A DNA stretch of 64,000 nt from positions 124,001 through 188,000 of the forward strand of contig NZ_JAAIXY010000007.1 in assembly GCF_010894455.1 (NCBI RefSeq), given 5' to 3'. A program made the translations under genes and the position numbers. This document shows positions 10,948 through 18,433 of the stretch, in pieces. Position 1 is the first letter of the stretch, and each line of letters starts with the position of its first letter. The notes below the pieces were generated by a model. It ran no database searches, had not been told where the DNA came from, and worked only from the letters and a program-made list of their open reading frames with translations. This DNA comes from Myxococcus eversor (lineage in GTDB: Bacteria > Myxococcota > Myxococcia > Myxococcales > Myxococcaceae).

Positions 10948-12120
10948 TCAGACGCCGAGTCGCGCCATCTCCTCCTCCGTGAAGCCCGCTTCCACGAGCA
11001 CCTCACGCGAGTGCTGGCCCAGCTCGGGAGGCTCGCGCAGCGGCGTCGGCCCCATGCGCAGCGGGGTGAGCAGGTGCGTCACCTTGCGGCCCAGTCGCGC
11101 ATCCTCAGCCTCGACGAAGAGGCCCCTCGCGCGAAGCTGCGCGTCCGCCAACACCTCGTCCCCTTCCGCCACCGGCTCCACGCACAGGTCGGAGCCCGCG
11201 AACTTCTCCGCCCAGTACGCCAGCGGCTGCTCCGCGAACAGGCGCGTCAGCTCCGCCTTCACCCGCGCGCCCGCCTCGCCCGGCATATAGGCGTCCTCGA
11301 GCAGCTCCGGCCTTCCCAGCCGCTCGCACACCCCCGCGAAGAACTTGGGTTCCAGCGCGCCCACCGCCAGCCACCGGTCATCGGCCGTGCGGTACAGGCC
11401 GTAGCACGCGTAGCCGCCATTGAGCGCCTCGCGTCCGCGCTCCAGCGGGGCCCCCTGCTCGCCCATGAAGAGCCGCGCGGCCAGGTGCATGTGCAGGAAG
11501 GCCGTGGCCCCGTCCGTCATGGACACGTCGACGAGGCGGCCCTTCCCCGTGCGCTCGCGCTCATGCAGCGCGGCGAGGATTCCCACCAGCGCGAAGAGAC
11601 TCCCTCCGCCGATGTCTCCCATCTGCACGCCGGGAAAGGCCGGAGCCCCACCCGCCTCACCGCCGTAGCCCAGGAGACCCGCGCGGGCCACGTAGTTCAG
11701 GTCATGCCCCGCCTTGAGCCGATCCGGCCCCGTCTGCCCATAGCCGGAGATGGCGCAGTAGATGAGCCGGGGGTTCTCCGCCCGCAGCACCGACTCGCCC
11801 ACGCCCAGCTTGTCCATGACACCGGGCCGGAAGCTCTCCACCAGCACGTCGTGCGTGCGCGCCAGTCGCTTGAGCGCGTCGCGCCCCTCGGGCGTCTTGA
11901 GGTTCAGCGTGAGTGAGCGCTTGTTCCGGTTGAGGCCGTAGAACAGCGCGCCCACGTCGTCGCGCGAGGGCGGCATCGCCCGGACGTAGTCTCCGCCCTC
12001 CGGCTCCTCCACCTTCACCACCGTGGCGCCCAGGTCCGCGAGCACCAGCGTGGCGTAGGGGCCGGGCAACAGGCGCGACAAATCCAGCACGCGAAGACCC
12101 GTGAGTGGCAGCGACGACAT
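10948..12120 (-). CDS. Family III CoA-transferase (CaiB/BaiF), possibly alpha-methylacyl-CoA racemase-like
   Basis: A 390-residue CaiB/BaiF protein. This family moves CoA between carboxylic acids or epimerises 2-methylacyl-CoAs. Visible hallmarks are the N-terminus PLTGLRVLDLSRLLPGPYAT, the nucleotide-binding stretch NRNKRSLTLNLKTPEGR, FRPGVMDKLG and the catalytic Asp169 in VQMGDIGGGS, the same position as in formyl-CoA transferase. The short SLFALVGILAALHER segment following it is typical. Neighbouring genes deal with acyl-CoA chemistry, so a role in fatty-acid or branched-chain acyl-CoA metabolism is likely. Transferase versus racemase cannot be separated here. Confidence 0.9.
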   Translation of the reverse strand: MSSLPLTGLRVLDLSRLLPGPYATLVLADLGATVVKVEEPEGGDYVRAMPPSRDDVGALFYGLNRNKRSLTLNLKTPEGRDALKRLARTHDVLVESFRPGVMDKLGVGESVLRAENPRLIYCAISGYGQTGPDRLKAGHDLNYVARAGLLGYGGEAGGAPAFPGVQMGDIGGGSLFALVGILAALHERERTGKGRLVDVSMTDGATAFLHMHLAARLFMGEQGAPLERGREALNGGYACYGLYRTADDRWLAVGALEPKFFAGVCERLGRPELLEDAYMPGEAGARVKAELTRLFAEQPLAYWAEKFAGSDLCVEPVAEGDEVLADAQLRARGLFVEAEDARLGRKVTHLLTPLRMGPTPLREPPELGQHSREVLVEAGFTEEEMARLGV

Positions 12121-12251
12121 GGCGGTTCTCCAGGAGTCGAACGAGACGAGGGGGGCCTGAAACGACGTGCGGCGCGCCCCCGAGGTGGGAACGCGCCGCG
12201 CGAGTCGGAGCGAGGGTCAGCGCCAGGGCTCCCCCCCGCGCTCCGAGGGAA

Positions 12252-12578
12252 CTACGACAGCAGCTTCGCCAGCTTCATCGCGAGGCCCATGTCCATGGGC
12301 TTGAACTTCAGCTTGCCCTGCATGGCCGCCATCTGGGCGTTGAGCTTCTTCTCGCGGATCTTCACGAAGTCTTCGTTGCTCACCAGGATGGTCATCTTGG
12401 ACGCGCCCTCGATGCCCGAGGTGACCCAGCCGTCGGCCTTGGTCAGGTCCAGCGTCCACTTCCCGCCACCCTCGCCGGAGATGTCGAAGTGGATGATGGC
12501 GTTGATGTCCTTCGCCAGCTCCGGCTTCGCGGTGAGAACTTCCGGAATCTGGGTCTCGATGATGTCCTTCGCGGTCAT
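12252..12578 (-). CDS. SCP2 sterol-binding domain protein
   Basis: A 108-residue single-domain protein of the SCP2 (sterol carrier protein 2) fold, which binds acyl chains, acyl-CoA or sterols in a hydrophobic tunnel. The phrases IIHFDISGEGGGKWTLDLTK, TILVSNEDFVKI and MQGKLKFKPMDMGLAMKLAKLL match the family order. AAGGAG stands 7 nt before ATG 12578, which fixes the start. The gene lies next to a CoA-transferase and carries, 23 nt upstream of its ATG, the same palindrome as the acyl-CoA dehydrogenase, so both are probably controlled together as lipid-metabolism genes. Confidence 0.9.
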   Translation of the reverse strand: MTAKDIIETQIPEVLTAKPELAKDINAIIHFDISGEGGGKWTLDLTKADGWVTSGIEGASKMTILVSNEDFVKIREKKLNAQMAAMQGKLKFKPMDMGLAMKLAKLLS

Positions 12579-12600
12579 GACGCGCTCCTTGGCCTGGTCG

Positions 12601-12616
12601 TTGATTGAAGAATCAA
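12601..12616. promoter_or_regulatory. Palindromic operator candidate upstream of the SCP2 gene
   Basis: TTGATT-GAAG-AATCAA is a perfect 6+6 inverted repeat with a 4-nt centre, identical in half-sites and spacing to the palindrome at 4440-4455. It lies 23-38 nt upstream of the SCP2 start codon, a repressor-like position. Confidence 0.55.
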
Positions 12617-12681
12617 GACGGGTGGAGGGGACCGTAATGGCGCCCCCCTGACAGGTCAAGCAGCGCGATACGAGGTGTTCA

Positions 12682-13098
12682 TCACGCGCTGGTGCTGCTC
12701 ACCGTGGACGGGTTCAGCGAGCGGCGCACCATCTCCAGCAAGTCATTCAGTTCGAAGGGCTTGGCCAGGTGGCCCACGGCGCCAATGTCCTGGGCCTTGC
12801 TGCCCACGTTGCGGTCCGCGCTGAGGACGATGAGGGGGATGCCCGCGATGGCCGGCGGCTTCTGGCGCATGCGCTGGGCGAACTCCCAGCCGTCCATCAC
12901 CGGCATCATCAAGTCCAGCAGGATGAGGTGGGGTGGATCAGGCTCGAGGCGCTCCAGCGCCTCCTTCCCGTTGCGGGCACGACGGATGACGAACCCCTCG
13001 GCCTCCAGGATTTCGGAGAGGGCTTCGAGGATGTCAGGGTCGTCGTCCACGACGAGGACGACGGGGGCACCATCAGGCTGTGTGTTAGGCGGAGTCAG
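12682..13098 (-). CDS. Stand-alone response regulator (receiver domain only), unusual start
   Basis: A single CheY-like receiver domain of about 138 residues with no output domain. VVLVVDDDPDILEAL gives the acidic pocket, Asp62 in LILLDLMMPVMDG is the phosphoacceptor, LIVLSADRN holds the Thr/Ser switch and AVGHLAKPFEL the conserved Lys. No ATG, GTG or TTG occurs in frame close to the domain. The best-placed start is a CTG at 13098, preceded by GAGGGAG at normal distance; the start is therefore uncertain. It is divergent from a histidine-kinase-like gene, a likely partner. Confidence 0.8.
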   Translation of the reverse strand: MTPPNTQPDGAPVVLVVDDDPDILEALSEILEAEGFVIRRARNGKEALERLEPDPPHLILLDLMMPVMDGWEFAQRMRQKPPAIAGIPLIVLSADRNVGSKAQDIGAVGHLAKPFELNDLLEMVRRSLNPSTVSSTSA

Positions 13099-13255
13099 GG
13101 CAGTCTCCCTCGGTGCGACGCTGGGGATTCTTCCACCATCCTCCCATGCAGCGGCGCAAGAAAGTGCGCTCCCCGCATACGAGCGGGGTGCACGTTGCAA
13201 AACCGACAGTGACGCCCCACCCTTTCCGTGACCTGCTGGACAGGAGGTGGAAAAC

Positions 13256-14275
13256 GTGAGGAGCCCTGGGGAGATGGGAGCTGGCAGCACGGCGGAAGCG
13301 CCTGGCCTCGTCCTCGTCCCCACGCAAGGGCCTCCACGCCTGCTGGGCGGCCTGGTCCTCGAGCATCTGGGCATCCAGGAGTTGCCTCAGGGCGCCACGT
13401 CCGTGGAGGCCCTGCTGGGCGCCGCGGGCTTCCACCGCCGCGCCGGCGACATGCGCGTCTGGGAGCAGGGAGACCTCGTCGTCCTCGCGGGAGAAGAGTT
13501 CCTGGGCGACGGAGGGCGGCTCCTGTGGACCTTCCCGGTGAGCTGGAACGAGTCCGACGCGCGCCGCAGGGTGCGCTACCTGGGCATGGCATCCCACGAC
13601 TTGCGCGGCTCACTGGCCAACATCCGCTCCTATGCCGCGCTGCTGCTCAACGGCCGCAACCCGCTGGAGCCCAAGGTGCAACGCGGGCTGGAGACGATTC
13701 TTCGCAACGCGGACCGCTCGCTGTCCTTCTCGCAGGACTTCTTCGACTCCAGCCGCGCCGACCTGGGCTCGCTCGCCTGTGAGCCGGAGCGCCAGTCGCT
13801 CATCCCCCTGCTGGACGCGGCCGTGGAGCGCCAGCGCGCGGCGGCCACCGCGGCCAACGTGGCGCTCGTCCTGGACCTGGACCCGCGCGTGGCCCCGCCC
13901 GATGTGGCCGTGGACGGAGCGCGAATCCAACATGCCGTGGAGGCCTTCATCCTGTACCAGCTCTCCCGCTCCCAGCCCGGCGAGGTCATCTACCTGCGCA
14001 TCTACCCAGGGGCGCCCAGGGTGCGGGTGGAGGTGCGCCGGGAGGGCGTCCCCCTCTCCGACGAGGACGCCTCCGTCGTCTTCCGCCGCGAGGAGCGGGC
14101 CTTCCGCGAGAAGAAGCTGGAGGATCCCCTGCGCGTCTACCTGGCCCGCCAGGAGGTGGAGGCGCACGGGGGAAGCGTGGGCGTGGAGACGGATCCGTCC
14201 GGTAGCGCCCTCTTCATCACCCTCACCGCGGTGCCAGGCGCCATGCTTGGCACTCCAGCGGCCCTCCAGGCATGA
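13256..14275 (+). CDS. Histidine-kinase-like sensor with degenerate ATPase domain
   Basis: A 339-residue soluble protein. Residues ~1-100 form an unassigned sensor-like region. His114 lies in a clear H-box (MASHDLRGSLANIRSYAALL) of the HisKA type, followed by a long dimerisation helix. The C-terminal part aligns in layout with an HATPase domain (DGARIQHAVEAFILYQ in place of the N-box, GVPLSDEDASVVF, then VYLARQEVEAHGGSVGVETD), but the Asn of the N-box and the glycine-rich G2 loop are not evident. AGGAGG lies 8 nt before GTG 13256. It may act as a phosphotransfer or regulatory protein rather than an active kinase. Confidence 0.75.
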   Translation: MRSPGEMGAGSTAEAPGLVLVPTQGPPRLLGGLVLEHLGIQELPQGATSVEALLGAAGFHRRAGDMRVWEQGDLVVLAGEEFLGDGGRLLWTFPVSWNESDARRRVRYLGMASHDLRGSLANIRSYAALLLNGRNPLEPKVQRGLETILRNADRSLSFSQDFFDSSRADLGSLACEPERQSLIPLLDAAVERQRAAATAANVALVLDLDPRVAPPDVAVDGARIQHAVEAFILYQLSRSQPGEVIYLRIYPGAPRVRVEVRREGVPLSDEDASVVFRREERAFREKKLEDPLRVYLARQEVEAHGGSVGVETDPSGSALFITLTAVPGAMLGTPAALQA

Positions 14276-14345
14276 GGCCTCCGCTCTTGCTGGCGGTCCA
14301 CGTCTCCCCCCGCTATGCTCGCCCCGTTTTCGCGAAGGAGCCGTG

Positions 14346-14591
14346 ATGCTGGGGCTGAAGCCGATGGAACTTCTTCTCATCCTGTTTGTGCTGCTGCTCC
14401 TCTTCGGGGCCACGCGGCTGCCGCAGCTCGGCTCGTCCCTGGGCAGCGCGATTCGCAACTTCAAGCGCGGCTTCGGCGGTGAGGAGGAGACCGGTACCCC
14501 CGGCGCCGACAAGAAGGGCACCGGGACGCTCGCCGGCGGCGGCAACGTGGACAAGGACGTGAAGTCCTCCACGCCCAGCACCCACGCGTAG
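14346..14591 (+). CDS. tatA: TatA/E-type twin-arginine translocase subunit
   Basis: An 81-residue TatA-family protein. It has one N-terminal membrane helix (MELLLILFVLLLLFGATRLP), the Phe-Gly hinge (LFG), an amphipathic helix (LPQLGSSLGSAIRNFKRGF) and a charged flexible tail, all standard for the pore-forming subunit that exports folded proteins. AAGGAG lies 5 nt before ATG 14346. No tatB or tatC is adjacent, so it relies on components encoded elsewhere. Confidence 0.93.
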   Translation: MLGLKPMELLLILFVLLLLFGATRLPQLGSSLGSAIRNFKRGFGGEEETGTPGADKKGTGTLAGGGNVDKDVKSSTPSTHA

Positions 14592-14624
14592 TCCCGCTCC
14601 GGGGAGTTCCCGCCGGAAAGCACG

Positions 14625-14664
14625 ACGCCCGCTCCACCCCATCTTCATGGGGCCGAGCGGGCGT
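14625..14664. terminator. Hairpin terminator between tatA and the acyl-CoA synthetase gene
   Basis: ACGCCCGCTC (14625-14634) pairs perfectly with GAGCGGGCGT (14655-14664), and CCCCAT/ATGGGG (14637-14642, 14647-14652) stacks inside it. The two flanking genes converge here, so it probably serves both strands. No long T tract is present. Confidence 0.65.
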
Positions 14665-14719
14665 TGACATTGCGGGGCACACCCCCGGTCGACCGCACCG
14701 GGGGCGAGGAGCCGAACGC

Positions 14720-16588
14720 TCAGTCGATGACGGCCACGTTGTCGTACATGGCGTCGATCTGCGCCTTGTACTTCGTGCTGCAGACCTTGCGCTTGACCTT
14801 CAGGGTGGGCGTCAGCTCACCGGACTCCTGGGTGAAGTCCGCGGGCATCACCGTGAAGCGCTTGATGGTGGCGTACGGCGGCGAATCCGCGTTCATCTTG
14901 TCCAGCACCGCCTTCACCGCCGCGTGGACCTCGGGCCGCTTCGCGTTGTCCGCGTAGCTGCCCACCGGGGCGCCCTTCTCCTCCAGCAGCTTCTTGGCCG
15001 CGTCTTCCGCCACGGTGATGAGGGCCACCAGGTACGGGCGCTTGTCGCCGTACACCATGGCCTGGCTCAGGATGGGGAACGTCTTGAGCGTGTTCTCGAT
15101 GTTCTGAGGCGCCACGTTCTTCCCGCCCGCCGTGACGATGATGTCCTTCTTGCGGTCGGTGATGCGCAGGTAGCCGTCGGCATCCAGCTCGCCGATGTCA
15201 CCCGTGTGGAACCAGCCGTCCGGCTCGATGACCTCGGCGGTGGCCGTGTCGTTCTTGTAGTAGCCCTTCATGATGCAGGGGCCACGGGCGAGCACCTCTC
15301 CATCCGCGGCGATCTTCACCTCGGTGCCCGGCATCGCTGGCCCCACGGAGCCAATCTTGATCTTGTTCGGGCGGTTGGCGTTGGTGGGAGCGGCCGTCTC
15401 CGTCAGGCCGTAGCCCTCCACCACCTTGAAGCCGAGCAGGTCGAAGAAGTAGCCGATCTTCCGGGACAGCGGCGCGCCACCGGAGACGAACAGGCGCATG
15501 TTGCCGCCCAGCTTCTCGTCCAGGGTGCCGCGCACCTTGGTGAACACCAGCTTCTTCGCCAGGGTGAAGGCGAACGTGTCGTACGGCCGGCCCTGCTGCA
15601 TCGCATCCACGTACTCGTCGAAGAGCTTGAAGGCCCAGCGGGTCAGCCGGCCCTTGAGGCCCGGAGCCGACGTGCCGTTGGACACCACGGTGTTGTAGAC
15701 CTTCTCGAAGACGCGCGGCACCGACGGCAGCACCGTGGGACGCGTCTCCACGATGTTCGCCATCAGCTTGTCCACCGACTCCGCGACGATGAGCCGGAAG
15801 CCCATGCTCAGCCACGCCGCCTTCACCACCTGGGCGAAGACGTGCGCCAGCGGCAGGAACAGCATGACGGCGTCCGTCGGCTCCATCATGCCGATGGCCT
15901 GCACCGCGTGCGCCTGGTACGTCCAGTTGCCGTGGGTGAGGATGGCGCCCTTCGGATCACCCGTGGTGCCGGAGGTGTAGATGAGGCAGTTGGTGTCCTC
16001 CGACTTCACGGAGGCCACGCGCTCCTCGAAGGCGCCCGGGTTGGCCTGGTGCGCCTCGCGGCCCTGGGCCATGACGTCCGCCAGGGAGACTTCCTGGCCG
16101 CCCGCCACCGCGCCCTCGAACACGATGACCTTGGTGACGGTGGGACACTCGGCCAGCTTCTGCCGAACGCGCGTCAGCCGGCCCGCCTGCTTGGCATCCT
16201 TCTCGTCATTGTCCACGAAGACGAACGACGTCTCCGAGTGCTTGATGACATAGCGGAACTCGTCCGGAAGGTTGGACGAGTAGATGGGCACGGTGATCGC
16301 CTGCGCCGCGGTGATGGCCAGGTCCGCGATGATCCACTGGAGGCTGGTGTTGGCGAACAGCGCCACCCGGTCTCCAGGCTTCACGCCCTGGGCCACCAGG
16401 CCCGCGGACAGCGCCTTCACGTCGTCCAGCACCTGGCCGAACGTCACGTCCTGCCAGCGGCCGTCCTTCTTGTGCGTCACACCCGCCTTGGAGGCGTTCT
16501 GCGCGCGCTGGATCAGCAACTGGACCAGGTTTCCCTCTTGCGCTCCGGCGGCCGACGCCGAAGGTGCTACCTGATTCTCTGCTCTCAC
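14720..16588 (-). CDS. Long-chain fatty-acid-CoA ligase (AMP-binding)
   Basis: A 622-residue ANL-superfamily ligase that activates fatty acids to acyl-CoA through an acyl-AMP intermediate. The P-loop-like motif is CLIYTSGTTGDPKGAILTHGN, followed by MLFLPLAHVFAQ, the A5 motif VVEGYGLTETAA, GWFHTGDIGELDADGYLRITDRKKDII and a C-terminal Lys-containing segment (ELTPTLKVKRKVC). The layout matches FadD15/ACSL-type enzymes. The GTG at 16588 overlaps the TGA of the upstream gene (GTGA) and follows GAGGAGGAG, so the two are translationally coupled. Together with the other lipid genes it points to active beta-oxidation. Confidence 0.93.
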   Translation of the reverse strand: MRAENQVAPSASAAGAQEGNLVQLLIQRAQNASKAGVTHKKDGRWQDVTFGQVLDDVKALSAGLVAQGVKPGDRVALFANTSLQWIIADLAITAAQAITVPIYSSNLPDEFRYVIKHSETSFVFVDNDEKDAKQAGRLTRVRQKLAECPTVTKVIVFEGAVAGGQEVSLADVMAQGREAHQANPGAFEERVASVKSEDTNCLIYTSGTTGDPKGAILTHGNWTYQAHAVQAIGMMEPTDAVMLFLPLAHVFAQVVKAAWLSMGFRLIVAESVDKLMANIVETRPTVLPSVPRVFEKVYNTVVSNGTSAPGLKGRLTRWAFKLFDEYVDAMQQGRPYDTFAFTLAKKLVFTKVRGTLDEKLGGNMRLFVSGGAPLSRKIGYFFDLLGFKVVEGYGLTETAAPTNANRPNKIKIGSVGPAMPGTEVKIAADGEVLARGPCIMKGYYKNDTATAEVIEPDGWFHTGDIGELDADGYLRITDRKKDIIVTAGGKNVAPQNIENTLKTFPILSQAMVYGDKRPYLVALITVAEDAAKKLLEEKGAPVGSYADNAKRPEVHAAVKAVLDKMNADSPPYATIKRFTVMPADFTQESGELTPTLKVKRKVCSTKYKAQIDAMYDNVAVID

Positions 16589-17325
16589 TTGAGCTCCTCC
16601 TCGATGTCGGCTTCGACCTTCTTCGCCCACTCCTGGATGCGCTGACCCTCTGGAGGGTCATACGCGACGCTTCCCTGCTTCACCTTCTGGATGGCGTCAC
16701 GCGCCTCCTTGGCCTTGTCGTCCTTGAGGAGCGTCTCGGCGAGGAAGTAATGCGCGCGCAGCATCTCCGGGTTCTTCTTGATGGCCTTCTCGTAATACTC
16801 GGCGGACTTCTTCAAATCTCGCTTCGGCCAGGGCAGCTCGTAGAAGTAGCGGCCCTTCACCAGCAACGGAGCGCTCCAGTTGAAGGCCGGATCAATCTTG
16901 ATGGCCGCGTCCGCGCGCTCATTGAACTTGCCCTCCAGCCCCTCGCCCAGCGCCTTCACCACCCCCACTGCTTGAGAGTAGGCGCCGATGCCCGTCGCCG
17001 CGTAGTAGTGGCCCTCCACCCGGGCGGGGGCCAGCTTGAGGGCCCTCTCGGCGACGTCCCACGTCTGGCGTCCGAGCACCTTCTTGAGCTTCTCGCTGCC
17101 AGCCCCGTCCGCCTGCCACTGGAGGAGGCGTGCCTGGCGCCACAGCACCTCGAAGTCGTCCGGCGTCGCCGCCAGCGTCTTCTTGAACTCCGCCTCCAGC
17201 TCCTTCACCACCGCGGCGTCCGCACGCCTGGCGTGCAGGTCATCCAGGCGGGTCAACACCTCGGCGTCCGCCGCCCGTGCCGAAGAGGCAACGAGCATGC
17301 ACAAGGCAAGTAAAATCAGGCGCAT
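16585..17325 (-). CDS. Exported TPR-like protein (TRAP-transporter TatT-like)
   Basis: A 246-residue protein with a signal peptide (MRLILLALCMLVASSARAADA) and a helical body arranged as TPR-like repeats, for example LWRQARLLQWQADGAG, VEGHYYAATGIGAYSQAVG, LVKGRYFYELPWPKRDL and KSAEYYEKAIKKNPEMLRAHYFLAETLL. This pattern resembles the TatT component associated with some TRAP transporters, a periplasmic TPR protein, but no TRAP permease is nearby. It is coupled by a GTGA overlap to the acyl-CoA synthetase, which suggests a role in fatty-acid uptake or delivery. ATG 17325 is chosen because it opens the signal peptide. Confidence 0.75.
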   Translation of the reverse strand: MRLILLALCMLVASSARAADAEVLTRLDDLHARRADAAVVKELEAEFKKTLAATPDDFEVLWRQARLLQWQADGAGSEKLKKVLGRQTWDVAERALKLAPARVEGHYYAATGIGAYSQAVGVVKALGEGLEGKFNERADAAIKIDPAFNWSAPLLVKGRYFYELPWPKRDLKKSAEYYEKAIKKNPEMLRAHYFLAETLLKDDKAKEARDAIQKVKQGSVAYDPPEGQRIQEWAKKVEADIEEELK

Positions 17326-17386
17326 GGGCGGTGGGCTTACCACGCACGCTCGGCCGCACGCAAACCACGCAGGCAGCCTTTCGGGC

Positions 17387-17437
17387 AAAAAACAAGAGCG
17401 GGGCCGGCAAGGGTGGAAGACCCCGCCAGTCCCGCTC
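17387..17437 (-). terminator. Intrinsic terminator of the sigma factor gene
   Basis: Read on the minus strand, GAGCGGG (17437-17431) pairs with CCCGCTC (17402-17396), with further GC pairing inside, and is followed by TTG and six T residues (17392-17387). It lies 40 nt past the sigma gene stop. This is one of the few classical hairpin-plus-T-tract terminators in the window. Confidence 0.75.
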
Positions 17438-17476
17438 AGTCCGCACATCTCCCCAGGTGGGGAGGAGGAGGTCGGC

Positions 17477-18214
17477 TCACGCCGCGTCGGCGGCGGCCTG
17501 CTCCTCGTTCTCGTTGAAGGCGGACAGGTAGCGCTCCAGGAACGTCTTCGTCTTGAGCTCCACCTGGCGCACACGCTCGCGCGACACGCCCCACCGCTGT
17601 CCCAGCTCCTCCAGGGTCAGCGGCTTGTCCTGCGTCAGGCGCTCCGTGAGGATGTCCCAGCCCAGGTCGCCAATCCGCTTGCGCACCTTGGTGAGCGCGT
17701 CCTGGATCTCCGTGTCCTGCTCATTGGAGAGGAACACGTCCTGGGGCGACGGCCCGTTGTCCTCCAGGCGATCCAGGAAGGTGGTCTCCCCTTCCTCGTC
17801 GATGGAGGCGTCGAGCGAGAAGTCCACCATGCTGCCCCGCTCGGCCTCGCCACCGCGGACCTGGCTGCGGTTGTCCTTCAGGTAGCGGGTGATGTAGGCG
17901 CGAATCCACCACACCGCATACGTCGCGAAGCGCACGTTCTTCTTCGGGTCGAAGTGCTCAATCGCCTTCATCAAGCCCACGTTGCCTTCCTGGATGAGGT
18001 CATCCAGGCGCGCGCCGCGATTGGCGAACTTCTTCGCCACGGCGACAACGAAGGCCAGATTGGAGGTCGCGAGCGTCTGTCGCGCGGACTCATCGCCCTT
18101 GCGAGCACGACCCGCGAGCTCGTATTCCTGCTCGCGCGTCAGTTGGTGATGTCCCCCCAGGTGACGCAGGTATTGCGACAGGCCCTCCGCCGCAAACTTC
18201 GTCGAGTTGGCCAT
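17477..18214 (-). CDS. RpoH-like sigma-70 family factor (group 3, myxobacterial SigB/SigC type)
   Basis: A 245-residue sigma factor. Region 1.2/2.1 begins with TREQEYELAGRARKGDESAR, region 2.2-2.4 reads LDDLIQEGNVGLMKAIEHFDPKKNVRFATYAVWWIRAYITRYL, region 3 is short and region 4.2 holds LTLEELGQRWGVSRERVRQVE. The length and layout match heat-shock-type sigma factors, and in Myxococcus a set of such proteins (SigB, SigC and relatives) acts in development and stress. GGAGG precedes ATG 18214. It is alone, with a strong terminator behind it. Which member it is cannot be decided here. Confidence 0.93.
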   Translation of the reverse strand: MANSTKFAAEGLSQYLRHLGGHHQLTREQEYELAGRARKGDESARQTLATSNLAFVVAVAKKFANRGARLDDLIQEGNVGLMKAIEHFDPKKNVRFATYAVWWIRAYITRYLKDNRSQVRGGEAERGSMVDFSLDASIDEEGETTFLDRLEDNGPSPQDVFLSNEQDTEIQDALTKVRKRIGDLGWDILTERLTQDKPLTLEELGQRWGVSRERVRQVELKTKTFLERYLSAFNENEEQAAADAA

Positions 18215-18433
18215 GATTTCCCGTCCTCCGTTCGATGCCGGACGCGCTGTCCCCGCCGACTCGCGTCCACCTGTCTCTAGGACGCCCAACGAGCGAAAGG
18301 GTTTCTCATTCCATCGCCGAAAGTCATTTCGACTGTCGAACGCCAGTCCGTGGCCGACGAGAGGCTCGCGCTTCCGCTGACTTGCATGGTTGAGGAGCGC
18401 GAACTCCCCCGGCGATGGTCACGCTACGGCTAC

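Noticed and set aside
14924..16645. Long plus-strand frame antisense to the acyl-CoA synthetase
   Set aside because: Low-complexity translation rich in His, Arg, Leu and Val; the minus strand has the full ligase motif set.
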